From: JAPEKQ01 sp964597945
GTDB taxonomy: Bacteria > Joyebacterota > Joyebacteria > Joyebacterales > Joyebacteraceae
DNA: 5,750 nucleotides
Direction: 5' to 3'
Assembly: GCA_964597945.1 (NCBI GenBank)
Contig: CAZRAD010000152.1
Location: forward strand, 1 to 5,750
The position numbers and the translations under genes were made by a program. Numbering within the stretch: position 1 is the stretch's first letter; each line of letters opens with the position of its first letter. Positions 1 to 5,750 of the stretch are shown here, piece by piece. Under the pieces are notes generated by a model, which saw nothing but the letters and a program-made list of their open reading frames with translations, was not told the origin of the DNA and did no database searches.

Positions 1-2106
1 GGAGAGCGTCCTCCGGTAGATCATGTCGAACGCGTCCTCGAGCGACGTGCTCTGGTCATCTCCGTACCACCAGAACCAGTCGCTCCCCTCCGCCGCAAGC
101 ATCTCATCGAACGCGCGCTCGAGCGTCGGACCGTCGACCTCGCCGCTTCGCTCGCGCGCCTCGAGATACTCGCGCACCGTCGCCAGGTACTCCCAGGCGG
201 TATTCTCCTCGGGCTCACCGATCCACGTCGCGAAGTTGTGACTGATCCACGATCCGGCCCAGAGCTCCGGGAGCGTCTCGGTCGGCGGATTGTCCGCAAG
301 GTACTCGGTCACGGTGACGGTGCGAAGCCAGTCCGCCTGCTCCATCTGCGAGTACCATGAGTGGAAGAACTCCTTACCGTCGTTCTGGAACCACTCCCAC
401 GCGTTCTCGCCGTCGAGAATGATCGGGACGACGTAGTCCTGGTCGTCGCCACCGAGCTGACGGTGGATCGAGTGCAGACTCCGCATCATCGCGTTGGCCG
501 CCTCCACCCCGTCCAGCCGGCTGAAGTTGAACCCGATGTCATCCGAGAGTCTATGGTCGCGGAAGATCATGGCAACACGCGCGCCCTCGTCGCCGGCCCA
601 GTACATCGTGTACCGCTGCCGCGGCGAAAGACTTCCTGCTCCAAGCGTCCGCTGGAGCACCTGATCGTCCGACGCCATCCAGTCCAGACCGGCCCTGGCG
701 ACCGCGGGAACGATGTCCTGAGCGACCGCGCCTTCGGCCGGCCAGAGACCAGCGGGTGCGGTGCCGAAACGCTCCTCGTAGTACTCGACGGCAAGGTCCA
801 GATGACGCTTCACGTCGTCGCGACGCGCGAACCGCTTCGCGGGGAGCGCAGTACCCGGCATCGCCACGCGCGCGAGGTTCGTGTCGTGGATGAGCGGCAG
901 GATCGGATGATAGAACGGGGTCGTGGTCACCTCGATCCGTCCGGCGTCCTGGAGTCGCCTGTGAACGCTCACGACGTTCTCCATGATCGCACGCTGCATC
1001 TCGAGGATCTCGATCTTGTCGTCCTCGGTGTAGCCGCGCTCCTTCTCGATGAGATGGCGCACGGTCACGACACGGCCGTCCTCGAGCTCAATCTCGCCGT
1101 CCTGAAAGTCCGGATCGAACCACGCGAGGTTGAACCAGACCTGGAGGTCGCGCCAGTCCTGCTCGGTGAACGCCGCCGCCGACGCGCGGAGCTCGTCGGG
1201 CGAGTCGCCGCCCTTCATCGCCTTGAGCTCGGCGTACCGCGGCCACACGAGGATCATGTTGTCCCAGTGCGCATTGAAGAAGTGCGTCAGCAGATAGACC
1301 TGGTCGGTCTCTGTGAGCTCGGAAGCATCCTTGAGCGTCATACGGTAGTACTCGTCACATGACGCACCGGCGTCGAGCGCCTCGATCATGTCCTCCAGCT
1401 GCATCAGAAGGATGGGCGTGAGGTTCACGGTGAAGTGAACGCCCGGGTAGTCATCGAGGATCGCGACCATATCGTAGTAGTCCTTGATCGCGTGGAGGCG
1501 CACCCACGGCTCCATGTACTCGCCGGTGTCGAGGTCCTTGAGGTATTTCGGCTGATGCTGATGCCAGATGATGGCGAGGTTGAGCGGCCGCCCTGCAAGC
1601 TCGAGCGACCCGACGATCGGCTCGTGCACCGCGGCTCCCTCGAGCGACCCGAACACGACTGTTCCGTCTTCTCCGACCGACAGCACGCTGTTGAACCCGC
1701 CGTGCCCGTCATCCGTCTTCTCGGGGTTGTGGGGGTCGGGCTCCCAGGAACTGCCGCCGTCGACCACGAACTTGTACTGCCACGTCCTCCCCGCCTGGAG
1801 GTCGAGCACGACCTCCCATATGCCGTTGCCGTCCTCATCGGTCATGGCGAGCGCGGCCGGATCCCAGCCGTTGAACTCACCGGCGAGGTGCACGGTCCGG
1901 GCGCTCGAATGCGCGAACGTGAAGAGGATGCCGCCGTCGACCGCGACCGGAGCCGACGACTCAGCGAACGGCGAAGACGCCGCGGGCGACGCTGCCCCCG
2001 TGGGCGCCGCCTGCTCGCCGTATGCCGTCGGGACAAGCGCTCCGATGGGTGCGAGCATGAGCGCCAGCGCGAGAACGACCGGGATGTGTGATGTGGTTCT
2101 CCTCAT
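1..2106 (-). CDS. Secreted GH57 amylopullulanase-type glycoside hydrolase with N-terminal CBM48-like module (3' end cut by window)
   Basis: Translation from the ATG at 2106 is open to the left edge, giving 702 visible residues. Residues 1-30 are a Sec signal peptide (MRR, hydrophobic core, likely cut after AYG), followed by an Ala/Ser/Pro-rich linker to about 56. Residues 57-144 form a CBM48/AMPK-type glycogen-binding fold; W81 (FNGWDP), K112 (QYKF), W121 and N139 match its usual sugar-contact positions. The GH57 domain starts near 175. Conserved blocks are WHQHQP (181-186), IEVTTTPFYHP (391-401), GLWPAEGAV (453-461; E458 the expected nucleophile), ILDGENAWEW (563-572; D565 the expected acid/base) and WAGSWISHNF (616-625). 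These are the amylopullulanase-subgroup forms, so alpha-1,4 and possibly alpha-1,6 hydrolysis of starch-like glucans outside the cytoplasm is inferred. The stop lies outside the window, so any C-terminal domain is unseen. The GH57 assignment is very secure; exact specificity is not. Confidence 0.95.
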   Translation of the reverse strand, partial: MRRTTSHIPVVLALALMLAPIGALVPTAYGEQAAPTGAASPAASSPFAESSAPVAVDGGILFTFAHSSARTVHLAGEFNGWDPAALAMTDEDGNGIWEVVLDLQAGRTWQYKFVVDGGSSWEPDPHNPEKTDDGHGGFNSVLSVGEDGTVVFGSLEGAAVHEPIVGSLELAGRPLNLAIIWHQHQPKYLKDLDTGEYMEPWVRLHAIKDYYDMVAILDDYPGVHFTVNLTPILLMQLEDMIEALDAGASCDEYYRMTLKDASELTETDQVYLLTHFFNAHWDNMILVWPRYAELKAMKGGDSPDELRASAAAFTEQDWRDLQVWFNLAWFDPDFQDGEIELEDGRVVTVRHLIEKERGYTEDDKIEILEMQRAIMENVVSVHRRLQDAGRIEVTTTPFYHPILPLIHDTNLARVAMPGTALPAKRFARRDDVKRHLDLAVEYYEERFGTAPAGLWPAEGAVAQDIVPAVARAGLDWMASDDQVLQRTLGAGSLSPRQRYTMYWAGDEGARVAMIFRDHRLSDDIGFNFSRLDGVEAANAMMRSLHSIHRQLGGDDQDYVVPIILDGENAWEWFQNDGKEFFHSWYSQMEQADWLRTVTVTEYLADNPPTETLPELWAGSWISHNFATWIGEPEENTAWEYLATVREYLEARERSGEVDGPTLERAFDEMLAAEGSDWFWWYGDDQSTSLEDAFDMIYRRTLS

Positions 2107-2121
2107 TGCACCCTCCCCCTA
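2107..2121 (-). promoter_or_regulatory. Ribosome binding site of the GH57 gene, overlapping the upstream stop codon
   Basis: Read on the minus strand, TAGGGGGAGGGTGCA directly precedes the ATG at 2106. The purine run shares bases with the TAG stop of the preceding gene, leaving only 12 bases between stop and start. This arrangement suggests translational coupling of the glucodextranase-C-type protein and the GH57 enzyme. The coupling is inferred; the motif is directly visible. Confidence 0.75.
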
Positions 2122-2919
2122 GTCGATCTCGAGCGCGTCGAGTGTCACGTACTTACCCTGCTCCAGACTGTACGCGCCGAGAATTTCCTCCTGCGAGCGC
2201 GCCTTGCCACCGAAGATGCCGAACAGCTTCTTCGGAGCCGGGACGATGATGTCGTAGATATTCGGGTCGATGGCGAGATCGTCGCCACCGCCGCCCCGCC
2301 ACTCCTCACATCGCGCCTTCACGTCGCGGAAGTCGCCGAGGCCTCCCGCGCCGTAGTCGTCCTGAAGTCCCACGGCCGGCGTGAACCGCCAGTCCGAGGC
2401 CGCGCCGTCGATCTGCTCGATGGGCATCGAGATCCGGATCGTGCCGGCCTCGATGTCGGTCGCAACGGTCGCGCCCATATCGACCTTCTCCGACGAGGCG
2501 TCCATCACCTCGACGGTCTCACCCGCGGCGAAAACCTGATACTCGGACGGCGCCGCGAGCATGACGTTGGCGTTCCGCCTGAGTTCGCCGTCGCCGCCCT
2601 CCTGCGTATCGATCGCCACGGCCACCATCGTCAGGCGGTTGCCGATGCCCCATGGATCGACCAGATTGCGGATCTCGAAGACGAACACGAGGTCGCCGTT
2701 GCTGCGCTCGATGGCGAACGAGAGAAGGTCCGCCTCCCCGCCATCCCCGAATGCCTCGTTCGTCGGGTATGTGTAATCGCCGTCGCCCGTATCGTCGCCC
2801 TCGGGGTCCGTCCACGACGCGAGAAGCTCCGCGCTCGCCGCGCCCGCCGCCGAGAGCACAAACGCGCTCACGAGCAGCAGCGTCAACCATCTCATCGTCG
2901 TTCTCGTTGTTCGTTTCAT
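2119..2919 (-). CDS. Secreted stand-alone glucodextranase C-terminal (DOMON/SLH-like) domain protein
   Basis: This is a 266-residue protein. Residues 1-30 form a signal peptide (MKRTTRTTMR, a hydrophobic core, cut after AASA), so it is exported. The mature part looks like one domain of the glucodextranase C-terminal family: DPEGDDTGDGDYTYPT near 38-53, an acidic segment and DLLSFAIE near 64-71, NLVDPWGIGN near 85-94, and the block from DWRFTPAVGLQDDYG (176-190) through EEWRGGGGDD (205-214) to DPNIYDIIVP (218-227). In known enzymes this module usually sits at the C-terminus of GH15 or GH57 amylolytic enzymes and is thought to bind carbohydrate or cell surface. No catalytic domain, membrane anchor or lipobox is seen. 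The gene lies between the binding protein and the GH57 gene, suggesting an accessory glucan- or envelope-binding role. The start at 2919 is chosen because it has a good ribosome site and opens directly on the signal peptide; a GTG at 2985 has neither. Confidence 0.88.
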   Translation of the reverse strand: MKRTTRTTMRWLTLLLVSAFVLSAAGAASAELLASWTDPEGDDTGDGDYTYPTNEAFGDGGEADLLSFAIERSNGDLVFVFEIRNLVDPWGIGNRLTMVAVAIDTQEGGDGELRRNANVMLAAPSEYQVFAAGETVEVMDASSEKVDMGATVATDIEAGTIRISMPIEQIDGAASDWRFTPAVGLQDDYGAGGLGDFRDVKARCEEWRGGGGDDLAIDPNIYDIIVPAPKKLFGIFGGKARSQEEILGAYSLEQGKYVTLDALEID

Positions 2920-2932
2920 CGTTCTCCCCCCT
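2920..2932 (-). promoter_or_regulatory. Ribosome binding site of the glucodextranase-C-type gene
   Basis: On the minus strand AGGGGGGAGAACG precedes the ATG at 2919. The G-run ends 6 bases from the start codon. The site decides for 2919 over the in-frame GTG at 2985. A small inverted repeat ends only three bases upstream of it (2935-2951). Confidence 0.7.
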
Positions 2933-2934
2933 GT

Positions 2935-2951
2935 GTGAGTCCGGATCTCAC
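2935..2951 (-). repeat. Small inverted repeat (5-bp stem) just upstream of a ribosome binding site
   Basis: On the transcribed (minus) strand GTGAG is followed by the 7-base loop ATCCGGA and then CTCAC, a perfect 5-bp stem. It ends three bases before the Shine-Dalgarno purine run of the next gene. The stem is short, so it could be chance. If formed in RNA it would sit where it could influence translation initiation. Confidence 0.35.
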
Positions 2952-2979
2952 GCGCCTGTGGACGCCGCGGTGGAGCGTT

Positions 2980-2996
2980 CCGCACATGCGGTGCGG
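2980..2996 (-). repeat. Inverted repeat (6-bp GC-rich stem) after the sugar-binding protein gene
   Basis: CCGCAC and GTGCGG pair perfectly across a 5-base loop (CGCAT on the minus strand). The hairpin begins 9 bases after the stop codon of the binding-protein gene. There is no following T-run, so it is not a canonical rho-independent terminator. It may be a weak mRNA-end or processing structure that helps set a higher level of binding-protein mRNA. That role is inferred. Confidence 0.4.
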
Positions 2997-3005
2997 TCGC
3001 CGGCC

Positions 3006-4241
3006 CTACTCGCCCGCGAGAAGCTTGTCAACCTCACGCACGGCGGTGTTCATCGCGTCCTCGACCGACTTGCTTCCGTCGAGCGCCGCCTGCATCTCCG
3101 GGATGAACAGGTTCTCGATCTCGGGATAGAACGGCGTCGGCGGCCTGGGAATGGCCGTCTGCATCTGTTCGACGAACGTCGAGAGATACGGATGCTCCTC
3201 GGATGTGATGGCGTCCATCGCCTTCGTGTTCACGGGGATCTGACCGAGCGTGAGCGCCCAGTTCCGCTGATTCTCCTCGTTCGCAACGAACATGAGGAAC
3301 TCGGCGGCCAGCTCGGGATGCTGTGACGAACGGAAGACGACGAGATCGTTGCCACCGACGTTCGTGTGGGAACCGGCGGGTCCGGCGGGGATGAGACCGA
3401 CGCCGAAGTCGATGCCCGTCCGCTTGAGACTCTCGACGGCCCACGGACCGTTGAGGATCATCGCGTAGCGACCGTTCTGGAATCCGACGTCGCCCGTGAT
3501 GCCGCCGGCGCGCCACGCGCCGCCCTCGATACCGTACTTCTCGAACATGTCGACCTTGAGCTGGAAGGCCGCGATGGCCTCGGGCGAGTTCAGCGTACAG
3601 TGCATCAGGTCGTCGGAGAGCAGGTCGGCGCCGTGCGTGTAGAAGAACGGGAGTGACCACCAGAGCGAGTTGGTCAGTCCGATACCGAAGATGCCCTCTT
3701 CCCTGTCGGTGAGGCGGCGACCGTACGAAACAAGCTCGTCCCACGTCGCTGGCGGCGTGTCGGGGTCGAGCCCCGCCTCGCGGAACATCTCCCTATTATA
3801 GAAGAGGCACAGACCGTTGGTCTGGTCCGGAAGCCCGTAGAGCCGGCCGTCGTACATGCAGCTCCGAAGCGCCACCGGGAAGATGTCGGCCCGGTAGGCC
3901 GCGGGGATGTACTCGTCGAGCGCGAGAAGCGCGTTCTTGCTGGCGAGCTTCGGCAGGAACGAGACGTCGACGCGCGCGATGTCCGGCTCGGTCCGTGTCG
4001 TGAGCGCTGTCTGAATCTTCGGCTCCGCGCCGGCGAACGGCAGGCGAACGACCTCGATGGTCACGCCCGGATGCGACTCCTCGAACTGCCGCACCATCTC
4101 CTTGAAGACGGGGTGCTCCTCATCGTTGTATGTCTGCCAGATGGTGATCGTTCCGCTCGTGTCGCCACCTCCGCCGCCGCAGCCCCACAACAACAGGCCG
4201 GCGACCAGCAGCGTACAGGCGATCGCAGTCGTTCTCTTCAC
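3006..4241 (-). CDS. ABC transporter sugar-binding lipoprotein, MalE-like (CUT1 family)
   Basis: This 411-residue extracytoplasmic binding protein would capture sugars, probably maltodextrins given its neighbours, for the adjacent permeases. Residues 1-20 are a lipoprotein signal with lipobox LLWGC and C21 as the lipidated residue, followed by a Gly-rich tether. The rest reads as a family 1 solute-binding protein: TITIWQTYNDEE (31-42), FEESHPGVTIEVV (53-65), the DGRLYGLPDQTNG hinge region (131-143), ATWDEL (165-170), NGRYAMILNGPWAVES (256-271), and a C-terminal EFLMFVANEENQRNW (314-328). W267 in NGPWA lines up with the sugar-stacking Trp (W230) of E. coli MalE. The length is normal for the family. 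The start is a GTG at 4241 with a consensus AAGGAGG five bases upstream. It lies 31 bases after the second permease. The family call is firm; the ligand is inferred from context. Confidence 0.94.
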   Translation of the reverse strand: MKRTTAIACTLLVAGLLLWGCGGGGGDTSGTITIWQTYNDEEHPVFKEMVRQFEESHPGVTIEVVRLPFAGAEPKIQTALTTRTEPDIARVDVSFLPKLASKNALLALDEYIPAAYRADIFPVALRSCMYDGRLYGLPDQTNGLCLFYNREMFREAGLDPDTPPATWDELVSYGRRLTDREEGIFGIGLTNSLWWSLPFFYTHGADLLSDDLMHCTLNSPEAIAAFQLKVDMFEKYGIEGGAWRAGGITGDVGFQNGRYAMILNGPWAVESLKRTGIDFGVGLIPAGPAGSHTNVGGNDLVVFRSSQHPELAAEFLMFVANEENQRNWALTLGQIPVNTKAMDAITSEEHPYLSTFVEQMQTAIPRPPTPFYPEIENLFIPEMQAALDGSKSVEDAMNTAVREVDKLLAGE

Positions 4242-4253
4242 GTGTTCCTCCTT
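4242..4253 (-). promoter_or_regulatory. Strong ribosome binding site supporting a GTG start
   Basis: AAGGAGG on the minus strand ends five bases before the GTG at 4241. It is the best Shine-Dalgarno match in the window and fixes the start of the lipoprotein gene. It fits a binding protein made in excess over its permeases. Confidence 0.8.
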
Positions 4254-4272
4254 GCGTCTGACTCCGGCCGCG

Positions 4273-5100
4273 CTACTCCTTCACGGCACCGGACGTCATT
4301 CCCTCAATGAAGTAGCGCTGCGCGAAGAAGAACAGCACAGCAATGGGCAGAATCGAGATGCACGACCCCGCCATCTTGAGTGTATAGAGCTCCTCGTGCG
4401 CGCTCTTGAACATCGCGAGACCGACCGGCACGGTATAGAGCCGCTCAACGTTCGTGACGATGAGCTGCCAGAGGAAGTTGTTCCAGTGGAACTGAAACGT
4501 CAGCAGAAAGAGCGTCGCGATGATGGGAATCGAGAGCGGGACCATGATGGTCGTAAAGACCTGCCGCTCGCTCGCACCGTCCATCTCCGCGGCCTCGATG
4601 AGTTCGCTGGGAATGGTCAACATGTACTGGCGCATGAGGAAGAGCCCGAAGACGTTCGCCAGGTGTGGAATGATCATCGCCTTGTAGGTGTTCATCCAGC
4701 CGAGCTTCGCAATGATGGCGAACTGCGGGACGACGTACATCATGCCGGGGATCATGAGCGACAGAAGCAGAAGTCCGAACAACCGGTCGCGCATGAAGAA
4801 CCGCTTCTTCGCGAAGACGTAGCCGGCAAGCGATGCGAAGAGCGTTGCGAACGCCGCCGCGGTCGTGGCGACGATCACGCTGTTGACGAAGTACCGGCCG
4901 AAGCCGAAGTCACCGAGCACTCGCTTGAAATTCGAGAGGGTCGGCCCCGACGGGAAGAGCGTCGTCGAGAACGCCTGTCCGGGCTCCTTGAACGCAGTGA
5001 CGACCATCCAGAAGAACGGGAACAGCACGACGACCGCCGCGGCCGTCAGCCCGACGTAGAGCGCAATGGTCTTCCATATCGATGTCCTCTGAACCGTCAC
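4273..5100 (-). CDS. ABC transporter sugar permease, MalG-type (CUT1 family)
   Basis: This 275-residue inner-membrane permease would form the import channel with the upstream permease and couple to a cytoplasmic ATPase. About six membrane segments are visible, at roughly 11-36, 70-95, 107-130, 139-160, 190-208 and 243-262. The EAA loop, which docks on the ATPase, is EAAEMDGA (169-176) followed by IMVP, a slight departure from the usual I-x-LP. The C-terminus, QRYFIEGMTSGAVKE, is the typical MalG-family ending. The GTG at 5100 is chosen because AGGAG lies five bases upstream and it gives the usual family length. A GTG at 5157 would add 19 Ala/Gly/Arg-rich residues but has only a weak TAGG before it. 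The stop is TAG. The gene lies 60 bases after the first permease with the chosen start. Family is certain; substrate is inferred from the neighbours. Confidence 0.93.
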   Translation of the reverse strand: MTVQRTSIWKTIALYVGLTAAAVVVLFPFFWMVVTAFKEPGQAFSTTLFPSGPTLSNFKRVLGDFGFGRYFVNSVIVATTAAAFATLFASLAGYVFAKKRFFMRDRLFGLLLLSLMIPGMMYVVPQFAIIAKLGWMNTYKAMIIPHLANVFGLFLMRQYMLTIPSELIEAAEMDGASERQVFTTIMVPLSIPIIATLFLLTFQFHWNNFLWQLIVTNVERLYTVPVGLAMFKSAHEELYTLKMAGSCISILPIAVLFFFAQRYFIEGMTSGAVKE

Positions 5101-5110
5101 ATTCTCTCCT
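5101..5110 (-). promoter_or_regulatory. Ribosome binding site deciding the MalG-type permease start
   Basis: AGGAG on the minus strand is placed five bases before the GTG at 5100. The alternative GTG at 5157 has only TAGG, contributed partly by the preceding stop codon. This favours 5100 as the translation start. Confidence 0.65.
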
Positions 5111-5160
5111 GCGGTTGCCGCGGGCCTCGCATGCCGGGCGCCTCTCGCGCCGGTCACAAC

Positions 5161-5750
5161 CTACGTATTGTCCGACCCGAGATACTTCCTGTTCACCAGC
5201 GACACGATCACCGTCAACGCCAGGAGCACGTACGACATGGCCGAGGCGTAGCCGAGCCGCCACTGGTTGTAGAACGCGTCGAAGACGTAGTAGCCGGTCA
5301 CCCACGTCGCGCCGAGCGCCCGCCCGCCGACGTCGACGTTCGGACCGCCGCTCGTCATCGCGTAGACCTCCACGAACGCGTTGAGGGCGCTGATGGTACC
5401 GATGATGACCATGAAGAACGTGATCGGCTTGACGAGCGGCAGCGTGATGCGGGTGAACCGCTGCCACGATGTTGCTCCGTCGATCTCGGCCGCCTCGTAG
5501 AGCGCCGGAGAGATGTTCTGGATGGCGGAGAGGTAGAGGATCATGCCGAAGCCGGCGCCCTTGAGGACGTTGGCGAACACGACCGACGGCATCGCCGAGC
5601 CGGGCATCCCGAGGAACCCCTTCTCCGTGAACGCAGTAATCCCGATACCTTCGAAGAACCGCACGAGGATACCCACGTGTGGGCTGTAGATGAGTGTCCA
5701 GACGATGCCCACGACGAGCATGTCCAGCACGTACGGCAGGAAGAACGCGC
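5161..5750 (-). CDS. ABC transporter sugar permease, MalF-type (CUT1 family), 5' end cut by window
   Basis: The reading frame is open to the right edge and gives 195 residues before a TAG stop. A family member is normally near 290-300 residues, so roughly the first 100 are missing. The fragment starts within a membrane segment (AFFLPYVLDMLVVG), then shows the EAA loop EAAEIDGATSWQRFTRITLP (85-104), a near-perfect match to the family consensus for the ATPase-docking helix. FVEVYAMTSGGPN (125-137) is the hallmark MalF/UgpA-type block, and WRLGYASAMSYVLL leads into the last membrane helix. It should pair with the MalG-type permease encoded immediately downstream. A GTG at 5730 is inside the protein and is not the true start, since homologous sequence continues upstream of it. 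Substrate specificity cannot be read from the fragment. Confidence 0.93.
   Translation of the reverse strand, partial: AFFLPYVLDMLVVGIVWTLIYSPHVGILVRFFEGIGITAFTEKGFLGMPGSAMPSVVFANVLKGAGFGMILYLSAIQNISPALYEAAEIDGATSWQRFTRITLPLVKPITFFMVIIGTISALNAFVEVYAMTSGGPNVDVGGRALGATWVTGYYVFDAFYNQWRLGYASAMSYVLLALTVIVSLVNRKYLGSDNT

Noticed and set aside
361..1362. Long plus-strand open frame of 333 codons
   Set aside because: It is antisense to the GH57 catalytic core, which carries clear family motifs in the minus-strand frame. Its product is rich in R, V, L, E and H, typical of an antisense shadow in GC-rich coding DNA, with no recognisable domain.
1435..2122. Two overlapping plus-strand open frames (1435-2091 and 1568-2122)
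   Set aside because: They lie antisense to the signal peptide, CBM48-like module and first GH57 motif of a well-supported gene. Their products are low-complexity and show no family features.
2920..2985. Upstream GTG start (2985) extending the glucodextranase-C-type protein by 22 residues
   Set aside because: No Shine-Dalgarno precedes it, it falls within the hairpin at 2980-2996, and the extension would put a polar Arg-rich stretch in front of an otherwise normal signal peptide.
2980..2996. Possible rho-independent terminator
   Set aside because: The stem is only 6 bp and is not followed by a T-run on the minus strand, so it does not meet the usual definition. It is kept only as an inverted repeat.
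2652..3326. Plus-strand open frame of 224 codons across the gap between two minus-strand genes
   Set aside because: It overlaps the ends of two well-supported genes. Its N-terminal half is Arg/Pro/Ser low-complexity and its C-terminal half mirrors the binding-protein coding frame.
3034..3744. Minus-strand open frame inside the binding-protein gene, in another frame
   Set aside because: Its product is Arg-rich with no domain, while the competing frame encodes a complete solute-binding protein. The same holds for the minus-strand frame at 4910-5467 across the permeases.
1..5750. CRISPR array, tRNA/rRNA, insertion sequence or other mobile element
   Set aside because: No regularly spaced repeats, no tRNA- or rRNA-like sequence, no transposase-like frame and no paired terminal repeats were seen. 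Nearly all bases are accounted for by five contiguous minus-strand genes.

Overview
The window holds part of one bacterial carbohydrate-utilisation operon, and every supported gene lies on the minus strand. The DNA is GC-rich, with strong third-position G/C bias. Classic Shine-Dalgarno sequences, Sec signal peptides and a lipobox point to a bacterium. The lineage cannot be fixed from this sequence. The mix of GH57, glucodextranase-C-type and CUT1 genes at this GC level would fit an uncultivated lineage, but that is only a guess.

In transcription order, from the right edge to the left, the genes are as follows. (1) The C-terminal two thirds of a MalF-type ABC sugar permease, cut by the right edge. 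(2) A complete MalG-type permease. (3) A MalE-like sugar-binding lipoprotein with a GTG start. (4) A small secreted protein that is essentially one glucodextranase C-terminal (DOMON/SLH-like) domain. (5) A secreted GH57 amylopullulanase-type enzyme with an N-terminal CBM48/AMPK-type glycogen-binding module, whose end is cut by the left edge. Gaps are about 60, 31, 86 and 12 bases, so the genes are probably co-transcribed. No promoter or rho-independent terminator is visible.

The likely pathway is extracellular or periplasmic breakdown of starch, glycogen or pullulan. The GH57 enzyme would cut the alpha-glucan, helped by its CBM48-like module and perhaps by the separate glucodextranase-C-type protein. 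The lipoprotein would capture the released maltodextrins and the two permeases would import them. No ATP-binding subunit is in the window, so a shared MsmK/MalK-type ATPase elsewhere, or just outside the window, is expected.

Nothing here amounts to an undescribed system. The points most worth a second look are: the glucodextranase-C domain as a separate polypeptide next to a GH57 enzyme; two small inverted repeats in the only roomy intergenic gap; and UAG as the stop codon of all four genes whose ends are visible.
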